NCBI GenBank assembly: GCA_024279255.1
Contig: JAJRRT010000018.1
Span: 1 to 39,195 of the forward strand
DNA length: 39,195 nucleotides
Source of the DNA: Deltaproteobacteria bacterium
GTDB lineage: Bacteria > Desulfobacterota > Desulfuromonadia > Desulfuromonadales > Geopsychrobacteraceae
Direction: 5' to 3'
The notes under the pieces are model-generated. The model saw only the letters and a list, made by a program, of their open reading frames with translations. It was not told the origin of the DNA and did no database searches. The number at the start of each line of letters is the position of its first letter. The stretch's first letter is position 1. Positions 15,578 to 24,093 of this stretch are shown here, one piece after another. The translations under genes were made by a program, and so were the position numbers.

Positions 15578-17710
15578 TTACCCAATTTCTTCCGACTGAC
15601 CTGCATTTTTTTTGGAGAACCATTCATTGTTATCGATGAGTAGTTGACTATCTGATTTGAGGGTAAAGCGACCGAGTAATTGCTGCATCTGACCAGACTG
15701 ACTGGCCAGCTCCTCACTAGTCGCTGCACTCTCTTCAGCGCTTGCCGTATTCTGTTGTATTACTTGATCGATCTGCTCCAAGCCTTGATTCACCTGTGCC
15801 ACTCCCTGAGCCTGCTCATTGCTTGATGTGGCAATCTCTCCAACAAGATCGGTCACTTTTGTAATCCCCGTAACGATCTCATCGAGCGCCTTAGCGGTCT
15901 TTTCAGCAATTTTGCTCCCATTGGTCGCCTTTTCGACCGAACCCTCAATCAAGGCCGCTGTTTCCTCAGCCGCCTTGGCACTACGTGCCGCCAAGTTGCG
16001 TACTTCTTCTGCGACGACCGCAAACCCCTTGCCGTGCTGTCCGGCACGGGCGGCTTCAACCGCCGCATTCAGTGCTAGCAGGTTGGTCTGAAACGCGATC
16101 TCGTCAATAACCTTGATAATCTTACCGATATTCTGACTCGATTCGTTGATCTCGCCCATCGCAGTTATCATCTGGCCCATGCTTTTGGACCCCAAATCGG
16201 CAGAACTGTGAGCGGCCACAGCCAGTTGATTGGCCTGGGTCGCGTTCTCGGCACTCTGGCTGCTTTGGGTCCCGATTTCGTTCATTGAAGCTGAAATTTG
16301 CTCCAGCGAGGCCGCCGATTCGGTAGCACCCTGCGAAAGGGTCTGACTGGCGTCTGCAACCTGCATACTCCCCGAATTGATTTGCTCACCCGCCGTCTGG
16401 ATCTGCGCAATGACAGAATTCAGATCCGTTCCTAATTGCTCAATCGCCCCGCGAATAAGGTCGCGCTCGTCATGGGCCTTAACATCAAAGGTCAGATCCC
16501 CGCTGGCCAACTGCTGCAAGGGATTAATTACCTCGTTTTGCAAGCTGTCGGCGAACTTGTCCATAGCATTGCCGAGCCGACCGATTTCATCCTGACGTTT
16601 TAAATTCAGACGTCGGTTGATGTGTCCCTTCTCCAGAGATTCGATCATCCCGACCGTCTCTCCCAGGGGACCAATGATACTGCGCGTGAATAGCAGACCA
16701 AGGCCCATCGAAGCAATGACTCCGAAGGCAATACTACACCACAGAAGCAGGTTGACTTTTGAGACGGTTGCAGCGGCGGACGTGGTATTTTCATACATCC
16801 CCTGGCGGGACTTTTCGACCAGTTGCTCGAGAAGTTCCTGGCTGCGGTTGATAAGCGGCGCACTGACGGTCAGCGCCTGGTGCTGCATTTTGCCCTGGGT
16901 AGACAGAGCGGTTCGAATCGGAATACTCAGTTCGCGGATAGCAGTGCTAACAGCAATGATAGACGGTTTCACTTCACCGACAAAAATCTCACGCGCCAGG
17001 TCAACTTCTTCGATATCGAAAAAATCCTTGATCGAAACCATCGAGTCTTGAACGGTTTGCAACTGTTCAAGCACAGCCAGGCGCGAGGTTTCAACCTCCG
17101 GGTTAGCAGACGTGAGCGTCTGTACCCATAGGCCGATCTCGATCTTCATGGGATCAAGCTCAACCGTTAGTTCAACGGCATCAGAGATATTCTCACTCAG
17201 TTCAATGGCCCAGCTCTGATAGCTGGTCAGCTTTCGCTGCGCTTCAAGAGCCAGAAGGGCCGGGTTGTTGATCTTCTGCGCATCAAATTCCTTACTCAAC
17301 ACAAGAAAGTCATCCAGTTCTTTTTGCCAAGCCTCGAACTGACCATTAAACTTCTGCCAGAGTTCGAGCTTTGACGGACTGTGCGAAAATTGACCAAAGG
17401 CCGCGATCGCCTGGGCGGCATTATCACGTGAAGTCTGCAGATGGGTATATTCGATGTTTCGTAGCTCAAAAGAGAGGGTCGCATCGAGCAGTGTCCGCTC
17501 AACAGTCTTCATCGCCTCAAGAGACTGATTCAGACTCAGAATAGCTTCTAAGGCCGGAGCTTCTTCGTAACTTGTCGAGTATAGAATTTCTTTCAGGCGG
17601 TAACTACCCCACCACCCGGTCAGACCAACCAGTAAACAAATTAGAGCCACCAGTGAAAAAGCTCCAAACAGTTTTTTCTGCAGGCTTATGGAACGGAAGA
17701 AGCCAGTCAT
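15578..17710 (-). CDS. Methyl-accepting chemotaxis protein
   Basis: A 710-residue inner-membrane chemoreceptor. TM1 is at about 14-34, a long all-helical periplasmic sensor at 36-318 (size and helicity suit an HBM-type bundle), TM2 at 319-342, then HAMP (about 343-395), a second HAMP-like stretch, and the signalling domain with the conserved tip [21 protein letters not shown] (538-557). No CheR-docking pentapeptide is seen at the end. It lies 62 bases after the PstS-like gene on the same strand, behind AAAGGA, and both follow the arr genes. A role in taxis to arsenic oxyanions through that binding protein is a hypothesis. Confidence 0.93.
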   Translation of the reverse strand: MTGFFRSISLQKKLFGAFSLVALICLLVGLTGWWGSYRLKEILYSTSYEEAPALEAILSLNQSLEAMKTVERTLLDATLSFELRNIEYTHLQTSRDNAAQAIAAFGQFSHSPSKLELWQKFNGQFEAWQKELDDFLVLSKEFDAQKINNPALLALEAQRKLTSYQSWAIELSENISDAVELTVELDPMKIEIGLWVQTLTSANPEVETSRLAVLEQLQTVQDSMVSIKDFFDIEEVDLAREIFVGEVKPSIIAVSTAIRELSIPIRTALSTQGKMQHQALTVSAPLINRSQELLEQLVEKSRQGMYENTTSAAATVSKVNLLLWCSIAFGVIASMGLGLLFTRSIIGPLGETVGMIESLEKGHINRRLNLKRQDEIGRLGNAMDKFADSLQNEVINPLQQLASGDLTFDVKAHDERDLIRGAIEQLGTDLNSVIAQIQTAGEQINSGSMQVADASQTLSQGATESAASLEQISASMNEIGTQSSQSAENATQANQLAVAAHSSADLGSKSMGQMITAMGEINESSQNIGKIIKVIDEIAFQTNLLALNAAVEAARAGQHGKGFAVVAEEVRNLAARSAKAAEETAALIEGSVEKATNGSKIAEKTAKALDEIVTGITKVTDLVGEIATSSNEQAQGVAQVNQGLEQIDQVIQQNTASAEESAATSEELASQSGQMQQLLGRFTLKSDSQLLIDNNEWFSKKNAGQSEEIG

Positions 17711-17731
17711 AAATGATCCTTTAATTCCGTA

Positions 17732-17752
17732 CGGCCAGCATAGTGCTGGCCG
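17732..17752 (-). other. Intercistronic hairpin between the binding protein and the chemoreceptor
   Basis: A perfect 9-bp stem CGGCCAGCA/TGCTGGCCG with a 3-nt loop and no T-run. In such positions a stem usually protects the upstream message from decay, which would give more binding protein than receptor. Confidence 0.65.
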
Positions 17753-17772
17753 CAGTTGTTTCCTGCAACAGA

Positions 17773-18561
17773 TTATTCAAAGAATTTTTGACCCGCGGTT
17801 GAACGGAAAAAGTCAATCAACTTCTGGACTTCGGGAGTCGGGGTCCCAACAGTTATCAGTGCCAGGGGTCGACTTATGGCATCTGTTTTGACCAGCTTGG
17901 CTCCTTCCGGGTTTAACTTATAAAAGCCCTCACTGACCGCGCCGATGCCGCCCTTGTTTTTAGAGACCTGTTGTATCTCCAGGCGAGTACTTTTGACGAT
18001 AGTGGCATCGGCAACATAGTCGGCTTTTTTCATGACTTTTTTCTGAAAGACGGCACGGGTCGCGCTCCCAGCATGACTGGTGACAACCTTGACCGGCAAA
18101 TCCGGGCCACCGACCTCTTTCCAGTTGGTGATTGCACCGGTATTCAACTTGGCCAATTGATCGAAGTTCAGAGCACTGACTGGATTGTCCTTGTTGACAA
18201 TCGGCACGATGACATCCTTGGCGATTTCGTGAAAAATCAGATTGTCCGGAATGGTAATTTCTTTACCCGCTTTTTTGGCCGCTTTCTGTGCCGATTTGAT
18301 TGCACTGGTCAGCGGGCTTGAGGCTGCGGCGACTTTGGTCTTACCGCTGAGCAAAGCCATCATTCCCTTACCGGTGCCAACCCCGTAAACCTTGATGGTG
18401 TCACCGGTTGCAGATTTATAGGCTGCCGCACCAGGCTCAAGAAAACGTTTCTGACAGGTGGTTGAACCCCAGACCTTAATCTGTCCGGCAGATGCCAGTG
18501 ACGCCATCAACGACAGGCTGCAGAAAACCAGAACCATTATTTTCAATAACTGTTTTGACAT
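17773..18561 (-). CDS. PstS-like periplasmic oxyanion-binding protein
   Basis: 262 residues: a signal peptide (ends near ASLASAG, residues 20-26), then a type II periplasmic-binding fold of the PstS family, with [15 protein letters not shown] (60-74) aligning to the phosphate-binding loop. Key E. coli PstS ligands look changed: the Thr10/Phe11 positions read Cys36/Gln37, the GASDAPL aspartate is missing (AASSPL at about 80-84), and the RADGSGT loop reads SHAGSAT. The ligand may therefore not be phosphate. No permease or ATPase gene accompanies it; its partner is the chemoreceptor. It has its own promoter region. Confidence 0.85.
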   Translation of the reverse strand: MSKQLLKIMVLVFCSLSLMASLASAGQIKVWGSTTCQKRFLEPGAAAYKSATGDTIKVYGVGTGKGMMALLSGKTKVAAASSPLTSAIKSAQKAAKKAGKEITIPDNLIFHEIAKDVIVPIVNKDNPVSALNFDQLAKLNTGAITNWKEVGGPDLPVKVVTSHAGSATRAVFQKKVMKKADYVADATIVKSTRLEIQQVSKNKGGIGAVSEGFYKLNPEGAKLVKTDAISRPLALITVGTPTPEVQKLIDFFRSTAGQKFFE

Positions 18562-18621
18562 AGTTGAACTCTCCCTTTTTTGTGAACGAATGACCGTTAA
18601 TGAAGTGGCAGAACAATGGCC

Positions 18622-18643
18622 ACTATGAGTAATTACTCATAGT
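18622..18643. promoter_or_regulatory. Perfect 22-nt palindrome upstream of the PstS-like gene
   Basis: Half-site ACTATGAGTAA, perfectly repeated in inverse with no spacer, 60 bases before the start codon. Reading the minus strand, a TTGACA box (18676-18671) and a weak CATTAT box (18651-18646) lie just upstream, so the palindrome covers the expected transcription start. It is a likely repressor site for an unidentified regulator. Confidence 0.65.
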
Positions 18644-18700
18644 CAATAATGTTAGCTTACGCCAAGATTATGTCAAGAGAGAGTTTTTTCGATAGGGGGA

Positions 18701-19672
18701 TCAGAACCTGGAAGGTTGAATATTTGAGGTCATGCGACTCAGCTTTCCTGGCCGAATCTGAATGGCCCCGGAACGGCAGAAAGAGGTACAAAGATGGCAT
18801 TCCGTGCAATTCTGCACATGAGCTGTCGGCGGATCACCCTGACCTGCAGGGGGCAACAAGGCACCGGTCGGGCAAATTCCAACGCAACCGGTACAGCTGG
18901 AACAGTCTTCACTTGAGAACATAATTTCAGGAAATAACTGTCCCGTTAATTCCTTGCGCCGAGCGGTTGGCAAGCGTTTTAGAAGTTGTAAGAGAAGTAA
19001 GCGTCGCGCCGGGAGGGACTTGTCCCCAAAAGAAACTTCTGGAGGATCTTGAAGGGCGTCAGCCAAAGAACAGGCAGCAACTTTCGATTGCTGTCTCAGC
19101 ATGGTGAAAAACTCACGTCGGTTGACCCCCCGTTCGCAAAAAACAAGCTCTGCCGAATCCTCAATCAAGCTAACATGATCGACGATCTCGGCAACCTGTG
19201 CTGCGGATGCTTTCAGAGGGGTCAGTATTTCGGTATTTGGACAAGCACTGCATTCGGTCAGATTGAGCTGGAAGGACCGGCCAAGAGCCATGGACATGAC
19301 CAGCAAAAGTTCGGGGCTACTCAGCAATCCCAGGCAGGGAAGGCTGGCATGTCCCGCCGTTGCAGGTCGTCCACTACAAGCCAGAACCGGATGTTGTTCA
19401 GTAGATAATTTTTTGAGAGTCAGGACAAAGGGCAGTTCTTTACCGATCAGCGCGCCGGTCGGACATGCAGCAACACAAAGCAGACAACGTTGGCACTCGG
19501 CCTCTTCCCAGTGCAAACCATCATCTGTCCAGCGGATGGCGCCGCTCGGACAGACTTTGAAGCAGCGGTCACAGCCGGTCGGCTTGAAACGATGCTGGAC
19601 ACAGCGCGAACGTTCAACCCGCAGGCCTTGATGGGCAAGGAGAACTTTTAGTGCGGGATTCCCAGGCAACAT
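18701..19672 (-). CDS. Four-cluster [4Fe-4S] ferredoxin-type protein
   Basis: About 323 residues, cytoplasmic (no signal peptide). From this start the cluster motifs are C24-x9-C34-x2-C37-x3-C41P, C60/63/66/70P, C257/260/263/267P and C289/292/295/299. A 180-residue middle part holds six more Cys (including CSGRP, PCLG and CSAC) and a RREFF segment. It follows the TorD-like gene by 7 bases. The frame also allows a TTG start at 19699, overlapping torD. By position it recalls NapF-type proteins, which help mature periplasmic molybdoenzymes; a role in ArrA maturation or electron supply is inferred. No named family recognised. Confidence 0.8.
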   Translation of the reverse strand: MLPGNPALKVLLAHQGLRVERSRCVQHRFKPTGCDRCFKVCPSGAIRWTDDGLHWEEAECQRCLLCVAACPTGALIGKELPFVLTLKKLSTEQHPVLACSGRPATAGHASLPCLGLLSSPELLLVMSMALGRSFQLNLTECSACPNTEILTPLKASAAQVAEIVDHVSLIEDSAELVFCERGVNRREFFTMLRQQSKVAACSLADALQDPPEVSFGDKSLPARRLLLLQLLKRLPTARRKELTGQLFPEIMFSSEDCSSCTGCVGICPTGALLPPAGQGDPPTAHVQNCTECHLCTSFCRSGAIQIRPGKLSRMTSNIQPSRF

Positions 19673-19679
19673 CAGTAAT

Positions 19680-20300
19680 TTATACCTTTTGAGTCTCAAT
19701 AAAGCCGTTTAACAGTTCAGCCAGTATGCGGTAGAAGTTACTCGTTGCTCCTTCGCGGACTTTCTCAGTGAATGGCGTCACCCAATGTCCAAGGTGATCC
19801 TGCAAAAAAGCCCTGCGAAGCGATTCGTGTTTAGTGACAGCGTCAGTATCCTGCGCTACCAGAGCCTCAGCTTTGCGGAAGTTCACCAGATAAAGAAATT
19901 CCAGCTCAATCGCAACATGATCGGGCATCTCCTTAAAATCTTCAGCCGGTTCAAAGTCTGCCTCAAGATAGCAGGCCTTGGCGTTCATAGTCGAATCGCC
20001 CATGATAACCTTCTCCCCCTCGATATAACAAGATCCGTAGGGCTTGGCCAGAATTTCATAAGGGCCGAGAAAGAGCCGAGTGTAATCGAGCAGCAGACTG
20101 TCGAGGGTTTCTTCACGAAAACCGACCCCGAGTAGCGTCGCCTTGCCCTGCATCTGCGGTGCGCATACGCCGAGGGCTTCGCTGAGCTGACCGAAGATAT
20201 CCTCTTCGATAAAAGCCGTCTCAGGTTGGTAAAAACAGGCACTCAGCAACCGATAGACATCGGCGATTGAGGCAACAACTGTGGCATCAGAATTTTTCAT
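19680..20300 (-). CDS. arrD: TorD/DmsD-family molybdoenzyme chaperone (ArrD-like)
   Basis: A 206-residue all-helical protein of the TorD family: LYRLLSACFYQPE-type N-terminus (YRLLSACFYQPE), a LLLDYTRLFLGP segment, the conserved KPYGSCYIEGEKVIMGDST block and PDHVAIELEFLYLV. These chaperones bind Tat signal peptides and hold the apo-enzyme for molybdopterin insertion. Placed directly after arrAB, it should serve ArrA. GTG at 20303 is an alternative start; the ATG at 20300 is better spaced from ATAGGT. A terminator precedes it, so expression relies on read-through or a promoter I cannot see. Confidence 0.88.
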   Translation of the reverse strand: MKNSDATVVASIADVYRLLSACFYQPETAFIEEDIFGQLSEALGVCAPQMQGKATLLGVGFREETLDSLLLDYTRLFLGPYEILAKPYGSCYIEGEKVIMGDSTMNAKACYLEADFEPAEDFKEMPDHVAIELEFLYLVNFRKAEALVAQDTDAVTKHESLRRAFLQDHLGHWVTPFTEKVREGATSNFYRILAELLNGFIETQKV

Positions 20301-20315
20301 CACGACCTATCCCTC

Positions 20316-20349
20316 AAAAAAAGTGGTGGGGCATGAGTAGCCCCACCAC
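20316..20349 (-). terminator. Intrinsic terminator between arrB and the TorD-like gene
   Basis: A 10-bp GC-rich stem GTGGTGGGGC/GCCCCACCAC (20323-20332 and 20340-20349), followed on the minus strand by seven T. It sits 40 bases after arrB and 16 bases before the chaperone start, so the chaperone would be made at a fraction of ArrAB levels. Confidence 0.88.
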
Positions 20350-20389
20350 GTAGATTTATCAATATGTTTCTGTATTCTCCGCAAACAAC

Positions 20390-21175
20390 TCAAACCGTTG
20401 GGTCATTGTAGCTGCGAACATAGTAGACATTGGGCTCAGTCCCCTCGTCTTCCTTGTAGCGCATGATCGTCTTGGCATTTTTCTTCAAAGCCTTGCTGAT
20501 CGCACTGGCAGGGTCGTTCAGATCCCCAAAGATCCGAGCGTTGGCTGGACAATCATCAACACAAGCCGGGTTCATACCGGCTGAGGTACGGTGATGGCAG
20601 AGGATGCATTTTTCCACCACACCACTTTTTCGCACCGGCTTGTAATCACCCGACTGATATTTGTTCTGATCCGGAGGGGTTGCTCCAACCTTGGCTGCAA
20701 CTTCGGCGGCAGAGCCGGTACAACCGGGGATCATTTCCGACTTATCTTGCCACTTGGCAGTCGTCGATTTGCCATGCAGGTTGAAGCTGATGACACTGTA
20801 CTGCGCACCGTCGCTGCTTTTTTCATCATCAAGCACAAGCTCACTGTAGGGACAGGCGTCCTGGCACTGGCGACAACCGATACAACGATCCTGGTTGTGT
20901 AGAGTGGTATTGTCATCGGCCTTGAACATCGCGGTCGGGGTAACCGGACAGACTGCAACACAAGGGGCATCGGTACAGTGGTTACACAGAACCGGCATCT
21001 GAGTGTATCTGGTTTTAGGGAAAACACCCTCGGTTTTCATAACAAAGTCGGCCCAGTTGTGACTCTGGCCATCGACGCGTTCAGCGGTATTGTTCTCATT
21101 CTTGCAGCTCAGCGCGCAGGCACCACAGCCGACACACTGGTGCAGGTCAATCACCATTCCATATTTTTTCGACAT
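20390..21175 (-). CDS. arrB: Respiratory arsenate reductase iron-sulfur subunit ArrB
   Basis: A 261-residue DmsB/PsrB-type electron-transfer subunit that passes electrons to ArrA. Sixteen cluster Cys are visible: 14/17/20/24, 64/67/72/76, 98/101/104/108 and 190/193/205/209, enough for four [4Fe-4S] clusters. The N-terminus MVIDLHQCVGCGACALSCK, the TEGVFP segment and NPACVDDCP-x-NARIFGDL match known ArrB closely. It has no signal peptide and should be exported with ArrA by Tat. It follows arrA by 30 bases, with AAGGAG upstream. No membrane anchor (ArrC/NrfD type) follows. Confidence 0.95.
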   Translation of the reverse strand: MSKKYGMVIDLHQCVGCGACALSCKNENNTAERVDGQSHNWADFVMKTEGVFPKTRYTQMPVLCNHCTDAPCVAVCPVTPTAMFKADDNTTLHNQDRCIGCRQCQDACPYSELVLDDEKSSDGAQYSVISFNLHGKSTTAKWQDKSEMIPGCTGSAAEVAAKVGATPPDQNKYQSGDYKPVRKSGVVEKCILCHHRTSAGMNPACVDDCPANARIFGDLNDPASAISKALKKNAKTIMRYKEDEGTEPNVYYVRSYNDPTV

Positions 21176-21205
21176 TATCGTCTCCTTTTAGTATCAGTCA
21201 GCTGC

Positions 21206-23764
21206 TTAAATCTTCTCGACCTTGACCCGTGTCACACCACCATGACGCGCCGTGGAACCACTGAGGCGATCATAATCGGCTGGCATCAGGTGGTTATTAC
21301 TGCCACCACGGGCTTGCTTGCCAAAGTCAAGAGAAGCCACCCGACCATAAGCCCAGTGTCCCTGCCCGTAGCACTTGCTGACAGTTCCGGGGCGAATGCC
21401 TTCGAACAGGTGCGCGCGGCCTTCGATCGAGTTGATCGGTGAGGTCACCCTGACCTTGTCACCCTCTTTAATCCCCAGTTTGGCGGCATCGACCGGATTG
21501 ATCTTGACCGCATCATCCCAGCTGCGGTCGCCCGGATCGACCTTCTTGAACTCATAGTAACTGGCCAGGTTCTGCGAACGCCCCTCACGGTTCAGGCGCG
21601 AGCGATTCTCCTGGAAAATATAAGGAAACTCTTTGGCATCACCATGCCGGAATGGTTCTTCATAGTGCGGAACAAAGGCCTGCTCGCCGCGGGCTGTGTA
21701 CTTGGTAGTTTCGAGAATATCGTCAACGCTGGTCTTGTGCTTTTCGGCATGCTTGTGCAGTGCCACCTTGAGGGTTTCACTGTAAAACTCGAATTTCTTG
21801 GTCTTGGTCTTGAAACTACCACCATTCTTCCAGTGTTTATGGAAGGGGTAAGGCTCGGACTGCCAGAGTCCAGTCTTCAGATATTCCTTCCAGCCGTTGA
21901 TCTTGGTGCCACTCTCGTGATGCGCCGGATCCCAGGCCTTCTGGGTCATATACTTGGTAACGTTGAAAGCAAACTCCAAACCGTTAGCGGCTGGCTTCTT
22001 GGTTTCCGGGTCGACCAGAGCGCTCTGGAAATAATCGAACAGGTTGGCAAAGCCTTTATCTTTCAATTTTTTGGCCAGCCCCCAGATGATCTCGGTCTCA
22101 TCGATGCGCACATCCCAGATCGGCGCTACCACCCGAGGCTGCAGGGTCAGGTAGGAGTAGCGGTTAAACTTGCTTGTCAAAAATGCAACCTTTTCAAACT
22201 TATGGAATGCCGCTGGCAGAACGATGTCGGCGAACCAGCTCATCTCGGCCACGTTGGTCGTGATGTGGGTGAAGAAAGGCAGCTTGGTCAGAGCTTTTTC
22301 CCAACGATCGGCGCCGGTACAGGAGAAGGGGAAGTTGTTCCAGTAGCCGATCGCAACCTTGATTTCGTTGGGTGCCTCGTTGAGAATACCGTCAGCGGTA
22401 TGGTTGGTTACCACGCCTTTGCCCGGCTTACCCTTCTTAAGCGCCGGGAACTCTTTGGTGCCCCGTCCGTCGATCTTCTTGTGTTTTTTGCCCTTAGCGG
22501 CAATTTCGTCGACGAAGCCCTTGAACTTTTTATGATCCGGAATGTGCTGGTAGGGGGCATGCATCTTCTGCAGACTGCCACCTTTGCTGTCGACCGCGCC
22601 GACTAGGCCGTTGAGCGCGTGTGCTGCCATTGCCCCGTAACCACCGCGCACCTGCATTGCCGCCCCCGGTGCCATCCAGACCATACAGCTTGGAGCGGCC
22701 TTGGCCAGATCGGTCGCGACACGACGAATCTGATCGGCCGGAATCCCGCAGACCGGCGCAGCCCACTCAGGGGTGCGATCCTTGAGCTCGATATTCCACC
22801 ACTTGATCAGACCTGAGGTGATATTCTCCTTGAAAGCACTCTCATCAAGTTCTTGACCCGCCTTGAACAGGTTCTTGCCGCCGGTGAAGTTGCCGACGAA
22901 CTCACGATGCCAGAGCCCTTCAGTCAGAATGACATGGGCCATGGCCACAGCCAGAGCACCGTCCTGACCCGGAATAACTGGCAGCCACTCATGAGCCTTG
23001 GATGCAGTCGCAGAGAGACGCGGATCAACAACCGCGACCTTGCCCTGATCTAGCACCTTGCCCCACTGGTGGATAGCGTTGGGTACCTGACGGTTGGAAC
23101 CCAAGGGGTCGCCGCCGAACATCAGGACATATTTGGTGTTGTCGAGATCATAATCTCGGTAGTCCCAGTAACCTTCAGTATACATAGCCCCGAATTTTTC
23201 GGCTTCGGCGCAGATGGCGCTGTGAGAAATATTGTTCGGTGAGCCAAAAATGGTCGGCAGCGCGTAGTAGATGACATCACGCGTGTAGGAATAACGCCCG
23301 CGCATCAGCAGAAACTTTTCGGTTTCCTTGTTCTTACGCAGTTCAAGCATCTTGTCGGCAATAGTCTCGAAAGCCTCATCCCAGGAAATGGGGACGAATT
23401 TTGGATCTTCGTTACGCCCCTTCTTCGGATTCGTGCGCTTCATCGGGGTTTTCAGACGATCAGGATCGTACATCTGGCCGATCGACATGTGACCTCGTGG
23501 GCAGAGATAACCGTGATTCGACTTAGACAACTGATTGCCGCGAACCTTGACGACACGACCGTCTTGAACAAACGCCTCAGCCGGGCACCATGTGGTGCAA
23601 CCCTGACAGGTAGTAGGTATCCACTCACCCTTGCCCGGGCTTGATGGTTGGGCCTTGGCAGATGCCATAGCATTTGTAGCTGGCTTAGCAGCGGCACAGC
23701 CCGCCAGTACAACACCACCGGTTGCAGCTGAAGCCTTGATAAAATTACGACGTGACAGTTTCAT
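21206..23764 (-). CDS. arrA: Respiratory arsenate reductase molybdopterin subunit ArrA
   Basis: An 852-residue DMSO-reductase-family catalytic subunit that reduces As(V) to As(III) as a terminal electron acceptor. The N-terminus has a Tat motif (SRRNFIK) and a lipobox-like LAGC at 20-23. The [4Fe-4S] Cys are 53, 56, 60 and 88. RGRY (155-158) and HSAIC-x4-K (His181, Ser182, Cys185, Lys190) have the same spacing as the arsenate pocket and Mo ligand of the Shewanella enzyme; RGRY is typical of ArrA rather than ArxA. AGGAGG precedes the ATG. A sigma-54 promoter lies upstream. Confidence 0.95.
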   Translation of the reverse strand: MKLSRRNFIKASAATGGVVLAGCAAAKPATNAMASAKAQPSSPGKGEWIPTTCQGCTTWCPAEAFVQDGRVVKVRGNQLSKSNHGYLCPRGHMSIGQMYDPDRLKTPMKRTNPKKGRNEDPKFVPISWDEAFETIADKMLELRKNKETEKFLLMRGRYSYTRDVIYYALPTIFGSPNNISHSAICAEAEKFGAMYTEGYWDYRDYDLDNTKYVLMFGGDPLGSNRQVPNAIHQWGKVLDQGKVAVVDPRLSATASKAHEWLPVIPGQDGALAVAMAHVILTEGLWHREFVGNFTGGKNLFKAGQELDESAFKENITSGLIKWWNIELKDRTPEWAAPVCGIPADQIRRVATDLAKAAPSCMVWMAPGAAMQVRGGYGAMAAHALNGLVGAVDSKGGSLQKMHAPYQHIPDHKKFKGFVDEIAAKGKKHKKIDGRGTKEFPALKKGKPGKGVVTNHTADGILNEAPNEIKVAIGYWNNFPFSCTGADRWEKALTKLPFFTHITTNVAEMSWFADIVLPAAFHKFEKVAFLTSKFNRYSYLTLQPRVVAPIWDVRIDETEIIWGLAKKLKDKGFANLFDYFQSALVDPETKKPAANGLEFAFNVTKYMTQKAWDPAHHESGTKINGWKEYLKTGLWQSEPYPFHKHWKNGGSFKTKTKKFEFYSETLKVALHKHAEKHKTSVDDILETTKYTARGEQAFVPHYEEPFRHGDAKEFPYIFQENRSRLNREGRSQNLASYYEFKKVDPGDRSWDDAVKINPVDAAKLGIKEGDKVRVTSPINSIEGRAHLFEGIRPGTVSKCYGQGHWAYGRVASLDFGKQARGGSNNHLMPADYDRLSGSTARHGGVTRVKVEKI

Positions 23765-23893
23765 GCGTTTCCTCCTGTCTTGGTTTAAATAAAACTTCCT
23801 GGCAGCCCATCAAGACCACCTGAAGCAGGTCAACAACTTGAATTACCCCAGCCCTACAAAAGAGGGCCGATTTAATTTACCAGCAGAAAGATT

Positions 23894-23909
23894 AGCAAAA
23901 TTTATTCCA
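23894..23909 (-). promoter_or_regulatory. Sigma-54 promoter of arrAB
   Basis: On the minus strand TGGAATAAATTTTGCT matches the -24/-12 form TGG-N9-TTGCW with correct spacing. Transcription would start near 23882, giving a leader of about 118 bases before arrA. The adjacent regulator gene encodes a sigma-54 activator, which supports the call. Confidence 0.82.
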
Positions 23910-23980
23910 GTTACAACAAAGCACCATTTTTTTTTAAATATCGCTAATTCAGGCGGGTTGCTGCGGGGTTTGAAATGAAT

Positions 23981-24022
23981 AAAAAACAGCATAACTGCTA
24001 CCAAATGGTAACAGTTATGCTG
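23981..24022 (-). terminator. Terminator of arrXSR, with an activator-site palindrome in its stem
   Basis: An 11-bp stem CAGCATAACTG/CAGTTATGCTG (23987-23997 and 24012-24022), with further TACCA/TGGTA pairing inside, is followed on the minus strand by six T. It can end the arrR transcript 72 bases after its stop. The top of the stem coincides with the first upstream activator-like site. Confidence 0.8.
23996..24013. promoter_or_regulatory. Putative ArrR upstream activator site 1
   Basis: TGCTACCAAATGGTAACA differs at two positions from site 2 (24076-24093). Its centre is about 109 bp upstream of the -12 element, a normal distance for NtrC-type activators. Confidence 0.65.
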
Positions 24023-24075
24023 CGGGGCAAGCATTTTCTCTTATAGATTGGATAGTTAAGCTGTGCAGGCAGGCC

Positions 24076-24093
24076 TGCTACCAAAAGGTAGCA
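24076..24093. promoter_or_regulatory. Putative ArrR upstream activator site 2
   Basis: A perfect palindrome TGCTACC-AAAA-GGTAGCA directly abuts the arrR stop codon. Its centre is exactly 80 bp from site 1 and about 189 bp upstream of the -12 element of the arrA promoter. Confidence 0.68.

Noticed and set aside
21644..22606. 320-codon plus-strand open frame
   Set aside because: It lies fully antisense to arrA, whose protein is unmistakable; no ribosome binding site or family pattern. It reflects the codon bias of arrA.
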